This document shows positions 17,583 through 25,376 of a DNA stretch of 30,000 nucleotides, piece by piece. The notes beneath the pieces are model-generated. The model had not been told where the DNA came from. It saw only the letters and a list, made by a program, of their open reading frames with translations, and ran no database searches. How positions within the stretch are numbered: position 1 is the first letter of the stretch; each line of letters begins with the position of its first letter. A program made the position numbers and the translations under genes. Source of the DNA: Symbiodinium natans (taxonomy: Eukaryota > Sar > Dinophyceae > Suessiales > Symbiodiniaceae); the NCBI GenBank assembly GCA_905221605.1, contig CAJNDS010000141.1, forward strand, positions 117,501 to 147,500. The letters are read 5' to 3'.

Positions 17583-17648
17583 AGGGTCTAGGGATAAGGG
17601 TTTAGGGTTTAGGGTTTAGGGTTTAGGGTTTAGGGTTTAGGCTTAGGG
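17583..17648 (+). repeat. TTTAGGG array between two element copies
   Basis: About eight units. Sits between a truncated and a complete copy of the same element, so it may have replaced the missing part. Confidence 0.85.
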
Positions 17649-17665
17649 TTAAATCAACCACTTTG

Positions 17666-17769
17666 ACAGCCCAGTGGTACACTTTACCCTTTTTTGGGGT
17701 TCAAGGTTACCCGAAAAAGTAACCAGCCAACAAAGGGTTCCTTTATTATAAGTTGGTTACTGGGCTACC
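17666..17769 (+). mobile_element. MITE-like element, GCCCAGT family, copy 2
   Basis: Ends CAGCCCAGTGGTACACTTTA and AGTTGGTTACTGGGCTACC are inverted relative to each other (AGCCCAGT/ACTGGGCT exact). Interior includes TTTTTTGGGGTTC and AAAGGGTTCC, matching copy 1 in order. Non-coding, 104 bp. Confidence 0.7.
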
Positions 17770-17964
17770 GAAACGTGTTCGGGAAACTTAAGCCCTGAAA
17801 CTTAAACCCTTTTTTCAGGGTAGTTCTTTAATTTAGGGTCCATTTTCGGTGGTCCTTCCTTACGGGTGTCGTACAAAACCCTACATCCTAAACCCTAAAA
17901 TGCAGGACCCCCAAAAGGGACCCCAATTCAGAGAGCTACCCAATACACCCCCTCCACAGTTTAG

Positions 17965-18072
17965 GATATAGGGTTTAGGGTAGGGTTTAGGGTTTAGGAT
18001 TTAGGGTTTAGGTTTTAGGGTTTGGGGTTTTGGTGCTAGGGTTTAGGGTTTAGGGTTTAGGGTTTAGGGTTC
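17965..18072 (+). repeat. TTTAGGG array, imperfect
   Basis: About 13 units with several indels (TAGGGTAGGG, TTTTAGGG, GGGGTTTTGG) and a cleaner end. Confidence 0.85.
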
Positions 18073-18301
18073 GAAGCCCGCAGCGAGCCGCAGACATGTT
18101 TGCCCCAAAATCCTTTCAGTGACGGGCCAAAGTCACGAGAGGCACAGGCTTTTTCTGGGACTCTTTTTACCTACAGCTTAGTAGCAACTAACCCTAAACC
18201 CCAAACCCTAACCCTAAAACCTAAACCCTTACTTAGTAGGTATAACCCAGAAAACTCTAGGTAAATGGGGTCGCAGGTACGGTTGCGGTTTTGGGGGCCC
18301 G

Positions 18302-18574
18302 ACATCAGCAGCACATTTGCGTGAAGCCATTCGACAGGCTGTTTTGGGCGCGGCGGACAGCGACGCTGATGAAGAGAGCAGCTCAGATCCGTTGCCGCAG
18401 CCTTTGCTGAGCATGATGGAGGCAGCTGAGGCCGTATCATCCGAGGCTACACTGGACGATGCTGCCCGACGTGCGGCACTGGATGGCTTGAGTGAGGTCA
18501 CGCGGGACGAAGATGCCCTTGCAACTGCCATGCCCCATGCAGAGGGGCACACGTCAGAGTTCGGGAGGGTTTAG
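18302..18574 (+). CDS. Candidate exon, acidic Ala/Asp/Glu-rich protein
   Basis: The best single + coding segment by length and composition. After CGACATCAG a frame of about 85-90 codons includes HLREAIRQAVLGAADSDADE, then ESSSDPLPQPLLSMMEAAEA and DDAARRAALDGLSEVTRDED. It is acidic, strongly helical and GC-rich, as in a soluble or coiled region. It runs into G-type repeat at about 18565, where GAGG|GTTTAGG could be the donor. The opposite strand frame is only Ser/Ala-rich. Family not recognised. Confidence 0.55.
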   Translation, partial: TSAAHLREAIRQAVLGAADSDADEESSSDPLPQPLLSMMEAAEAVSSEATLDDAARRAALDGLSEVTRDEDALATAMPHAEGHTSEFGRV

Positions 18575-18868
18575 GGATTTAGGGTTAGGATTTAGGGTTA
18601 GAACCGTCTAGCCTAGAACACCACGTTGTGTCGGGCGAGGTTGGTTGATGTGTATCCCGGACGCCCCGTGGTACCCGGACAGAGACCTGAAAACTAGGCT
18701 TTCTTGCGCAAAATCCTACACATGATGCCCGAAACCAAGCATAAACACAAACCCTATGGTTTAGGGTTTGCGGTTTGTGTTTAGGTTTGTGTTTAGGGAA
18801 CCCTTCACAATAGTAAACCTAAACCTAAACCCTGAACCCTAAACCCTAAACCACCAAAAGTGCCAGAG

Positions 18869-18902
18869 CCCCCCCCCCCCCCCCCCCCCCCTTCGCTTAC
18901 AG
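18869..18902 (+). promoter_or_regulatory. Poly-C tract and 3' splice-like site
   Basis: About 23 C followed by TTCGCTTACAG. A pyrimidine tract directly before TTACAG looks like a 3' splice site for the candidate exon at 18903. Confidence 0.4.
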
Positions 18903-18982
18903 GCCGCCGAGGCAAGTGGTCCGCCGAGATTCTTTGACAGTGAGGCCGAACCGCTGACCCCTTTAGACTCTGGAGTTCAGGG
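18903..18982 (+). CDS. Candidate exon, unknown protein
   Basis: Follows poly-C/TTACAG. Reads AAEASGPPRFFDSEAEPLTP then LDSGVQ, and ends at GG|GTGCAGGG (GT). Acidic, no repeat. G-repeat starts soon after (18985). Product unknown. Confidence 0.5.
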
Positions 18983-19115
18983 GTGCAGGGTTTCGGGTTT
19001 AGGGTTCAGGGTTTAGGAAACCCCCCACCCTAAACCCTACAAACCCAAGCTTTCTGGCGAGGTTCTTGTGCAGCCTCTCAATTTCCGGAGGGTCCAAACC
19101 TAAAGTAGCTGCAGG

Positions 19116-19238
19116 TTCATGGGCAATTAGTATGTAGGGTGTACTGTACTTAACATTGTATACAGCCAGAACTTCAGCGCACAGACATCCTATACCTATA
19201 GCCGGACCGGCCGGACCCTACTGATCAGTGCCCATGAA
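19116..19238 (+). mobile_element. MITE-like element with TTCATGGGC ends
   Basis: Left TTCATGGGCAATTAGTATG, then TAGGGT, is an imperfect inverted match to the right ACCCTACTGATCAGTGCCCA, then TGAA. 123 bp, non-coding. The interior contains the palindrome CCGGACCGGCCGG near 19202-19214. No target duplication confirmed. Confidence 0.6.
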
Positions 19239-19371
19239 GTTTCAACTAGGTCAGAAGTGGGCTACATGTATTTATAGCCGAGTATGCCGAGTATAGTGGT
19301 GCACGCAAACTTACTTCCCTATATTAGAAACCTAAACCCTAAACCCCAAAACCCTAAACCCTAAACCCTAG

Positions 19372-19443
19372 TCAGTGCCTTCCTTTGTTTCGGCTATGCT
19401 TGGAGCCACCGGCTATGCAGCATGAGCTGGAATTGCTGTTAGG
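19372..19443 (+). CDS. Candidate exon, unknown protein
   Basis: Starts after CCCTAG, the altered last unit of a C-array (19327-19371). Reads QCLPLFRLCLEPPAMQHELE then LL, meeting GTTAGG|GTTTAGG at the next array. A second frame stops within the island, so this one is preferred. Confidence 0.45.
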
Positions 19444-19519
19444 GTTTAGGGTTTAGGGTTTAGGGTTTAGGGTTTAGGGTTTAGGGTTTAGGGTTTAGGG
19501 TTTAGGGTTTAGGGTTTAG
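19439..19519 (+). repeat. TTTAGGG array
   Basis: Eleven perfect units. Its last TTTAG is directly followed by an open frame. Confidence 0.95.
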
Positions 19520-19626
19520 GCACTCGACTGGTTCCTTTTGCGGTCCGCGAGCTGGCCCTCAACGACGCTGGCAGCTTGGGAGCTTCAGGCTCAGTCCATG
19601 CTGGCCGCAACCACGATATCTTATAG
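19520..19626 (+). CDS. Candidate exon, unknown protein
   Basis: Begins after TTTAG of a G-array. Reads TRLVPFAVRELALNDAGSLG, then ASGSVHAGRNHDIL, and reaches TAG at 19624-19626, whose bases begin the next array. It is flanked by TTTAGGG arrays on both sides, so array repeats could supply both acceptor and donor. A second frame is open as well. Confidence 0.45.
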
Positions 19627-19687
19627 GGTTTAGGGTTTAGGGTTTAGGGTTTAGGGTTTAGGGTTTAGGGTTTAGGGTTTAGGGTTT
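19627..19687 (+). repeat. TTTAGGG array
   Basis: Eight to nine perfect units. Confidence 0.95.
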
Positions 19688-19698
19688 TGAAAGCCAGA

Positions 19699-19800
19699 AT
19701 TCGGTTCTTTGTGATATCACTCTCTTTTCTGGCCGGCGCGACAGCAGGGTTCTTCTCGGCGCAGTCCTGCATCCTAAAACCTAAAGCCTACAAGTACTGA
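19699..19800 (+). CDS. Candidate exon with a membrane helix
   Basis: After AAAGCCAG the frame reads IRFFVISLSFLAGATAGFFS, then AQSCIL, a clear hydrophobic segment with small-residue packing, followed by KPKAYKY and TGA at 19798-19800. If real, a membrane protein segment. Family unknown. Confidence 0.4.
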   Translation: MRFFVISLSFLAGATAGFFSAQSCILKPKAYKY

Positions 19801-19995
19801 TTATCGACCCAATGAACAAGTAGGCTTAGGAATTCGAGGCTGGCAAGGCTTTCGAGTTTAGTTGGTTTCTGGCTCGGGGATTTTAGGTCTAGGGTTTAGG
19901 GGTTTACAGTTTAGGAGTTTAGGGGTGTTGGGGTCTAGGTTTCCCTAAACCCTAAACCCGAAACCCTAAACCCTAAACCCGGTTTATTCTGAAAG

Positions 19996-20100
19996 CTCGT
20001 CGGTTGGCATCCTCGAGCTTCACGGCCTGCAAGCGCCTTGGAAGATTTGGCTTGGGCTAATCTCCAGGACCCGGGGCCCAGAGTAGGCACCAGCTTTTAG
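19996..20100 (+). CDS. Candidate exon, unknown protein
   Basis: Follows a C-array and TCTGAAAG (AG). Reads LVGWHPRASRPASALEDLAW, then ANLQDPGPRVGTSF and TAG. Mixed composition, two Trp. 35 codons. A telomere-like TTTTAGGG starts at its stop. Confidence 0.45.
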   Translation, partial: LVGWHPRASRPASALEDLAWANLQDPGPRVGTSF

Positions 20101-20165
20101 GGCTTGGATTCCTTCTTCGAAGCAACCCTAAACCCTAAACCCTAAACCCAAAACCCGTTTCAATC

Positions 20166-20203
20166 CAAAAAGGGTACCCTTTTTATTCTTAGGTTACTCG
20201 GGT
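20166..20203 (+). mobile_element. Right-end fragment of GCCCAGT element
   Basis: AAAAGGGTACCCTTTTTATT followed by GGTTACTCGGG resembles the right halves of the copies at 12779-12881 and 17666-17769. Truncated on the left. Confidence 0.45.
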
Positions 20204-20377
20204 CCAGGTTTCGCGTTGTGCGAAGTGCGGGATTCAGGAATTTAGGGTTTAGGGTTTAGGGATTGAGGGCTTCATCAGGCGCACCACTGATGGTGCTGCG
20301 GCCCCGACTACTGCAGGACTCGGCCAAAGGTTGAGGGTTGAGGGTGTAGGCTTTGAGGTTGAGGGTGTAGGCTTCTG

Positions 20378-20545
20378 GCATGGGAGATTGGTTTTCCGGG
20401 GCCACCAGTCTGTATAGACATGTGGAGTGAGACCAGGCATTGCTCCATCTGTTTCCGACGCAAGTACAACCTGTAGAGGTGCAGCATGCGCAACGGTCGA
20501 GTCTTGATGCTGAAGTTGTGACACAAGCAGACCACGCAAACTTGG
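20378..20545 (-). CDS. Minus-strand exon candidate, unknown protein
   Basis: Minus frame reads LRGLLVSQLQHQDSTVAHAA, then LQVVLASETDGAMPGLTPHV and YTDWWPRKTNLPCQ, followed (toward lower coordinates) by Pro/Thr/Ser repeat from C-type telomeric variant. The non-repeat 55 codons are protein-like. Orientation differs from most candidates here. Confidence 0.35.
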
Positions 20546-20557
20546 GGTGGGATTCAC

Positions 20558-20610
20558 CCCTAAACCCTAAACCCTAAACCCTAAACCCTAGCCCCTAAAC
20601 CCTAAACCTG
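20558..20610 (-). repeat. CCCTAAA array
   Basis: About seven units, with CCCTAGCCCC in the middle. The last array before the ~1.4-kb array-free stretch. Confidence 0.9.
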
Positions 20611-20626
20611 GACCTTATCAGGGGCG

Positions 20627-20794
20627 ATGAAGAGGCTTGTTCGTGGTTCTGCTTGTGTGCTCAGGCTTAATGCGTCACCTGAACCGGAACCAGAAAAGTC
20701 CAACCCCCTGAGAAGCAAACCATGCCCGCCCGCGCCATCCTGTAAGCTTCCTGTGGAGTCGAGCCACCCGTCCCTGTCACTGCCATCCTGTTTG
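20627..20794 (+). CDS. Candidate exon starting at ATG, Pro/Ser/Glu-rich
   Basis: ATG at 20627 opens a frame with MKRLVRGSACVLRLNASPEP, then EPEKSNPLRSKPCPPAPSC and VESSHPSLSLPS, continuing into the MITE-like element at 20799. A basic, partly hydrophobic start followed by a Pro/Ser-rich linker, as in a protein N-terminus. The frame runs to 20953 only by reading through the element. A minus frame overlaps. Confidence 0.4.
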
Positions 20795-20798
20795 CTCA

Positions 20799-20899
20799 CT
20801 TACTGGCTCAAAACCCAACTTTTCAACTTTTGGGCTTCTTATAAGGTAGTTTATTCTGAAAGTTTCAACTTTTATTTCCTTGGGTTTTGGGCCAGTAAG
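20799..20899 (+). mobile_element. MITE-like element with CTCA duplication
   Basis: 101 bp. Left CTTACTGGCTCAAAACCCA and right TGGGTTTTGGGCCAGTAAG are inverted repeats with one mismatch. Flanked by CTCA at 20795-20798 and 20900-20903. The end CTTACTGGCT resembles CTTAGTAGCT of the elements at 3098 and 28478, which also make 4-bp duplications, so these may be one superfamily. Confidence 0.8.
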
Positions 20900-20991
20900 C
20901 TCATGTGGTCATCTTGGAGTCGAACCTTCGATCCCGCAGGGAGCGCCAGATGATGAGCGACAGGGCTTGGGGTATCAGTTTTGTGTTGTGG

Positions 20992-21235
20992 CCCCTAGTT
21001 AGCACCAGTGGCGTGGTCGCTTCGGCCGTTCGACCTGGCTGCGAAGAGTGTCGTGGCTGTTGCGGCAGTGACCTCACTCCAAGGGTTTAAAGCGCTGGAC
21101 TAGAGTTCAGAGATGTCCAGGTTTGGACGACAGAAGGGTTTAGAGTTAATTGCTTTGCCGTCCCTAGCACCGTCATAGTCGCTTCGGCCGTTCGACCTGG
21201 TTGTGAAGAGTGTCATGGCCGTTGCAGCCGTGACC
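20992..21235 (+). repeat. Imperfect duplication of a 57-bp unit
   Basis: 21017-21073 and 21179-21235 align without gaps with about 7 mismatches (start TCGCTTCGGCCGTTCGACC). Similarity extends left (CCCTAG..AGCACC). In one + frame the changes are silent or conservative (KSVVAVAAVT versus KSVMAVAAVT); in another the units are Cys-rich (GCEECRGCCGSD versus GCEECHGRCSRD). Confidence 0.65.
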
Positions 21236-21607
21236 ATATTTGTGACCTCTCCTCGTTTGAGGCTCCAGCCGCCGGCGCCCAAAAAGCTGGCAGGTGGTGA
21301 GAAGCAGCGTGCAAGCACGTTGATGATCGAAAACAAAGTGAAAGCACTTCCCGCTTTCACGCGCAAGGGCAGCAGTGCCAAAAGCCGCTTGTGCAGTCTG
21401 ATGCACAAGCCATGCTGCAGACTTGCTGTGCAGTGAGGAGGGTGTTGCGTGGAAGAAGCAGCACGCAGCTTTGTGGAAAGCTTGTGCCGGCGAGTCAATC
21501 GATGTACCGGCGAAGCTCATGTCATGGTCCAGACCATGATTGATACTGCGCGCACACAGACCAGGAACATGGCACAAGTCGTCTATCCGAGAAAGAAAGA
21601 AAGAAAG
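21203..21607 (+). CDS. Longest + reading frame, with one in-frame TGA
   Basis: A single frame runs 135 codons from a GTG at 21203 to a GT donor-like AAG|GTAATT at 21608, broken only by TGA at 21434-21436. Before it: FVTSPRLRLQPPAPKKLAGG, then STLMIENKVKALPAFTRKGS. After it: EEAARSFVESLCRRVNRCTG, then VMVQTMIDTARTQTRNMAQV and a basic YPRKKERK end. The second half is the more convincing. The TGA may mean a pseudogene, an unseen intron or two exons. Overlapping minus frames (to 158 codons) compete. Family unknown. Confidence 0.45.
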
Positions 21608-22072
21608 GTAATTATGCAATGCTGCTGCAAGGGTCGTCATATACTCCATACTCCCGTCATTCCCAGCCCTTTGTCGGCACGCCCATTTTGCCTGTGCCAG
21701 ACCATCGAGTCCAGTGGAGACGAACGATGGGCAGTGCTGAAAGAATGCAAGTCCGATACTCGCGGATTGGGATGTTGTTATGTGTTTTGTGCATTTGTCT
21801 CCCAGCCAGGCAACGCTGCATGACTCGACTTCAGTTGTGTTCGTTTAATGGCCCGCGCTCACCCCATCACTTCTGCCTTCAACCCGAAGTACCTGAAACT
21901 GACAACCCAGGAATCTGAAGATCTAAGCCACGCTGCTTAACCCCTCAATGCTCCAAACCCCAAACGAAAGCCTTCCAGCTTAAACCCAGGACATGAAGAG
22001 TTCGCAGACACGAAAACCGCGAACCCCAAACCCCATAGCCACGTGACCCCAGAACTCCATGACCCCACCAGA
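21608..22072. other. Array-free spacer, no recognised gene
   Basis: Unique sequence following the donor-like site at 21608. Frames here are extensions of upstream ones. Degenerate C-repeat begins about 21950. Confidence 0.4.
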
Positions 22073-22244
22073 ACCTAAACCCTATAAACCCTATAAACCC
22101 TATAAACCTTATAAACCCTATAAACCCTATAAACCCTATAAACCCTATAAACCCTATAAACCCTATAAACCCTACAAACCCTATAAACCCTATAAACCCT
22201 ATAAACCCTATAAACCCCCAAACCCCCAAACCCCCAAACCTAAG
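22073..22244 (-). repeat. Variant array (CCCTATAAA)n
   Basis: About 15 units of a 9-bp variant, one CTTATAAA and one CCCTACAAA, then four CCCCCAAA units. Read as protein it gives KPY repeats, so the frame through it is not a gene by itself. It ends CCTAAG before an exon candidate. Confidence 0.95.
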
Positions 22245-22346
22245 CAAAGGCTCATCCTCAGGAGCTTGCGTGACCGTGCGCACAAGCGGGGCACCGACCC
22301 CACAGACGATGAAGATGTCTCCAAGGGTGACCGGGACAGGCCGGGG
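22245..22346 (+). CDS. Candidate exon, charged helical protein
   Basis: After CCTAAG the frame starts in phase and reads QRLILRSLRDRAHKRGTDPT, then DDEDVSKGDRDRPG. The G-rich CCGGG|GTTTTCAG gives a GT; otherwise TAA stops at 22361. Highly charged, no repeat, between C-array and G-array. Product unknown, but the edges and composition are good. Confidence 0.5.
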
Positions 22347-22360
22347 GTTTTCAGTGTCTA

Positions 22361-22422
22361 AGGGTTTAGGGTTTATAGGGTTTAGGGTTTAGGGTTTCGG
22401 GTTTAGGGTTTAGGGTTTAGGG
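22361..22422 (+). repeat. TTTAGGG array
   Basis: Eight units, one TTTATAGGG near the start and one TTTCGGG. The 9-bp TTTATAGGG unit matches the complement of the array on the other side of the exon. Confidence 0.9.
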
Positions 22423-22723
22423 CGCGTCATAAGGTATCCACGATTTTTTTGGGTTCAGGGCTCGCAGGGCTTTGGCATGTTTAGGTAGCCTTATACCCTT
22501 AAACCCTAAACCCTACTCCCTAAACCCTGTATACACCCTAAACCCATGCCCTTTTCGGGGTGGGTGGGGGGGGGGAGAGGCTTGGATCCCTTATGCACCC
22601 TTCACACAAAGAAGGGCACTCCTTTTTCTCTGCCTCAGCTGCTGGGCTACTGCATATTTTAGGGTTTAGGGTTTAGGGTTTGAGTTTAGGGTTTAGGGCT
22701 AGGGTTTCGGGTGGATGTTTTAG

Positions 22724-22810
22724 GATTTGGGCCTATTGGATCGGCCTGCGCGCCCCGCCTGGCTTGAGCCGCGATGACTTCCAATGGTTTACGCAGGAGT
22801 GGGGCCGAGG
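22724..22810 (+). CDS. Candidate exon with a WIGL motif
   Basis: Bounded by TTTTAG on the left and GAGG|GTTTAGGG on the right, so telomeric repeat supplies both splice-like sites. Reads IWAYWIGLRAPPGLSRDDFQ, then WFTQEWGR. WIGL followed by a later Trp is seen in C-type lectin-like domains, but the fragment is too short to assign. One of the strongest islands. Confidence 0.55.
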
Positions 22811-22859
22811 GTTTAGGGGCATAAGATTTAGGGTTTAGGGTTTAGGGTTTAGGGGCGTA

Positions 22860-23364
22860 AGATTTAGGGGTTTCCGAAATCAGGGGTGCCTTATTGGGAT
22901 CCTTGTTATAAGGGAATCCTGCAATTTGGGGTTTACATCAGAATTCCCTTGTTTTCGTAAACCCCCATTCACGGCTTATGTGGGGCTTCAGGGGTTTCAG
23001 GAACTTTTGGGGGTCCCGGGGACTCTGTCAGCAGCCCTCTACGCTCACCCCCTTTCCCCCCCCCCCCCGTGTCCTTTTGAGTGGGGGGACCGATTGCTTC
23101 AAAACCCCCTAAATCCCATAAACCCTTGAACCTGTATCCCCTGAACCCTTGCACCCCCCTTGCGCCCGCTCAGGGGTCCTTCCGACCCACGGCGACAGCA
23201 AGGTCGTGCAGTGCTGGGCTCTTAGCAGCGCTTGTAGGCCCAAAACAGATGCAGTTCTGCGGTTCTGGGTTTAGGGTTGCGGATTTAGGGCATTGGCCAG
23301 GAGCTGCCGGTACAGTTTGCCAGACAGCCCAGTTCTCAACATGATCTTTCAGCAGCCCGCATGG
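22860..23364. other. Spacer with one ambiguous coding island
   Basis: A poly-C run at about 23049-23060 and degenerate C-repeat near 23100-23160. An island at 23176-23265 after CGCTCAG has two open frames (GVLPTHGDSKVVQCWALS or RPTATARSCSAGLLAALV). Not decidable. Confidence 0.35.
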
Positions 23365-23439
23365 GTTTAGGGTTGAGGGTCAGGGTTTAAGGTTTGGGGT
23401 TGAGGGTTGCGGGTTAAGGCTTTAGGGTTTAGGGTTTAG

Positions 23440-23540
23440 TTTTCCGCCAAGCTCTCGTGACCCCAAGACCCAAACTCCATGGCACGTACCAGGGCCTGCA
23501 GTCCTTACCCAAAATGCCCGGAATAGAGGCGCCCTTTGAA
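23440..23540 (+). CDS. Candidate exon, unknown protein
   Basis: Starts right after GGGTTTAG, the end of a G-array, and ends at GAA|GTAGGTTT, a good GT donor. The 33-codon frame reads FRQALVTPRPKLHGTYQGLQ, then SLPKMPGIEAPFE, with no low complexity. A clear case where a telomeric unit could be the 3' splice site. A C-array (23546-23585) lies inside the following interval. Confidence 0.55.
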
Positions 23541-23642
23541 GTAGGTTTCCCTAAGCCCTAAACCCCAAGCCCTAAACCCTACACCGATTCATTGTTGAAC
23601 TTCGGGCTTAGGGTTTGTGTCCTTCCTCCTTTGACGTGTCAG

Positions 23643-23706
23643 GGGCCAGCCCGCCACCGCCCGCACACACGCCGCAGTTCCCAGGCTCGTAAGCCGAGCC
23701 AGCTAG
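23643..23706 (+). CDS. Weak exon candidate
   Basis: After GACGTGTCAG the frame reads GQPATARTHAAVPRLVSRAS then TAG. Pyrimidine content upstream is good, but the peptide is simple and short. G-array at 23716-23770. Confidence 0.3.
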
Positions 23707-23905
23707 GACTTTCTATAGGGGTTGAGGGTTTAGGGTTTAGGGTTTAGGCTCTACGGTTTAGGGCCTAGGGGCCTGAATAGTTGGAACAGGGATTCGGGGG
23801 GATCAGAGCATATTTTTATCGGGACCCTCCGCGAATTGTCTTAGCAATGTATTCCGACCCCTATATTACAGCGTTTCTATAGATGATCATTTCTTTTTCT
23901 TCTGG

Positions 23906-23976
23906 TCTAAACCCTAAACCCTAAACCCTAAACTCTAAACCCTAAACCCTAAACCCTAAACCCTAAACCCTAAACC
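23906..23976 (-). repeat. CCCTAAA array
   Basis: Ten units with one ACTCTAA variant. The following 165 bp to the next array shows no convincing frame. Confidence 0.95.
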
Positions 23977-24142
23977 GTGAAGCAAGTGTAGTCCCGAAGG
24001 GCTTCTGTAGGGCTCAGAGGGTTTTATCGGGTGGATCTTGGAAGAGGAAATCGTTTGTAACCGCTAGACAGAAAATGGTAGCTCATAGGAGGCAGATGTA
24101 TGGGTTTGGCAGTCTAGGAGTCATGCGTGTCGTGAGCGTGTG

Positions 24143-24215
24143 GAACCCTGAACCCTAAACCCTAAACCCTAAACCCTAAACCCTAAACCCTAAACCCTAA
24201 ACCCTAAACCCCAAG
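24143..24215 (-). repeat. CCCTAAA array ending CCCCAAG
   Basis: Ten units; the last is CCCCAAG, giving an AG at the island edge. Confidence 0.95.
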
Positions 24216-24294
24216 CCTTGGTTCCCTTGAACCCACGGAAGCCTCGAGCATGCGAGGGGTGTTCTGGAGCAGGAGGACGCTGCAAGAAATTGGG
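24216..24294 (+). CDS. Candidate exon, unknown protein
   Basis: Between CCCCAAG and GGTTGAGGG (GT at 24295). Reads LGSLEPTEASSMRGVFWSRR then TLQEIG. Mixed composition, between C-array and G-array. The minus frame overlapping it (24204-24392) includes telomeric repeat and is disfavoured. Confidence 0.5.
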
Positions 24295-24325
24295 GTTGAG
24301 GGTTTAGGGTTTAGGGTTAGGGTAT

Positions 24326-24400
24326 CTAAGAATACGGCCCCCCTAATTACCTTCTCTAAAGGGGTTCTGAAGTATGGGCCCTTGGGTTGCATGGGGTATA
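24326..24400 (+). repeat. Dispersed repeat shared with 2887-2970
   Basis: Core GGGTTCTGAAGTATGGG identical to the first copy, flanks diverged. Bordered by a small G-array (24296-24325) and C-array (24405-24432). Confidence 0.5.
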
Positions 24401-24699
24401 TAAGGGAAACCTAAACCCTAAACCCTAAACCCGTTTATGTAACCACCCCAAGAGTTTCCGGTTCGGGGTTTGGGGTTTAGGGTTGAGAGTTGAGAGCCGC
24501 AGCTACGGGCAACAGTCGATGCTTTCCTTGGGGTTGCTGTGGAGGGATTAGGTGCAGTAGTTCCTCTTATGGTTACTTAAGTCTCTTTAGAGCAGTCCAG
24601 CTTTACACCCTCAATCCTGTAATCTCTCAATTCTACTTGCCTTAAGCCCAACGGTCCAAGTCTACCGGGACACTTTTTCAAGAGCAAGCATCCCCAGGC

Positions 24700-24840
24700 C
24701 GAAGCCCTAAACCCCAAAGCCCCGAACCCTTTAAACCCCAAACCCTATCAACCCCATGAACCCTCCCAAACCCCATATGCCCGAATAAACCCTGTCAGCC
24801 CTAGAATATAGACCTGAAAAACCCTCTAAACCCCAAACTT
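24700..24840 (-). repeat. Degenerate C-type repeat
   Basis: Units of CCCTAAA, CCCCAAA, CCCTATCAA and CCCATGAA in disorder. Left side of the island at 24887. Confidence 0.8.
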
Positions 24841-24886
24841 CACAAGGGGCTACTTGGATCCCAGCAGTTCTATAGGGCGACATGAG

Positions 24887-24972
24887 CCCCGGGCCACCGC
24901 GATGAGCGCGCCCGCGCCGTGCGCTGGCGGGAGATCGCCCGTCCGCGTCAGGCAGGACTTCGGGGCTTCAGT
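24887..24972 (+). CDS. Candidate exon, Arg-rich
   Basis: After GACATGAG the frame reads GHRDERARAVRWREIARPRQ then AGLRGFSG, with a GT at TTCAGTG|GTTGAG. Strongly basic. Very GC-rich, so alternative frames are open too. Product unknown. Confidence 0.4.
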
Positions 24973-24982
24973 GGTTGAGGAG

Positions 24983-25250
24983 TTTGGGGTTAGGGTTTAG
25001 GGTTTAGGTAGGGGTTTAAGGTTTAGGGTTTAGGGTTTAGGTTTTTTGGAGTTTAGGACTTAGGGGGTTGGGGTCTGGGGTTTAGCGGTTTAGGGGTTTA
25101 GAGGTTTGGGGGTTCGGGGTTTTAGGGGGTTTAGGGGTTTCGGGGTTTTAGGAGTTTAAGGGTTTCGGGTTTATTTTGGGGTTTTGAATTTAGGGGTCTG
25201 GGGTTCAGTGTTTAGGGTTTGGTGTCTGGGGCTTGGGGTAGATATACCTA
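24983..25250 (+). repeat. Degenerate G-type array
   Basis: TTTAGGG mixed with TTTAGGGG, TTTGGGG, TTCGGGG and TTTTAGGGG units over ~270 bp. Confidence 0.85.
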
Positions 25251-25376
25251 GGGATCTATGTACCTGCATTGCTGGTACAATGCATGGTTGATAAGTACGG
25301 GTACCCTATGCGCCTTTCAAATAGGGATTGGAGTGCAGGGCCTCGGGATAGCTGCTTATAACCTCTATAAGCATAT

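Noticed and set aside
18229-18552. Minus-strand 107-codon Ser/Ala-rich ORF
   Set aside because: Typical shadow of the GC-rich acidic + frame at 18302-18574.
20915-20945. tRNA-like T-arm on the minus strand (GGTTCGACTCC)
   Set aside because: Fits a B-box string, but the flanking bases do not pair into a T-stem and no acceptor or anticodon arm could be built.
22059-22244. N-terminal KPY-repeat part of the frame ending at 22361, and the IGF-repeat frame on the other strand
   Set aside because: Direct translation of the CCCTATAAA array; only the unique part from 22245 is treated as possible coding.
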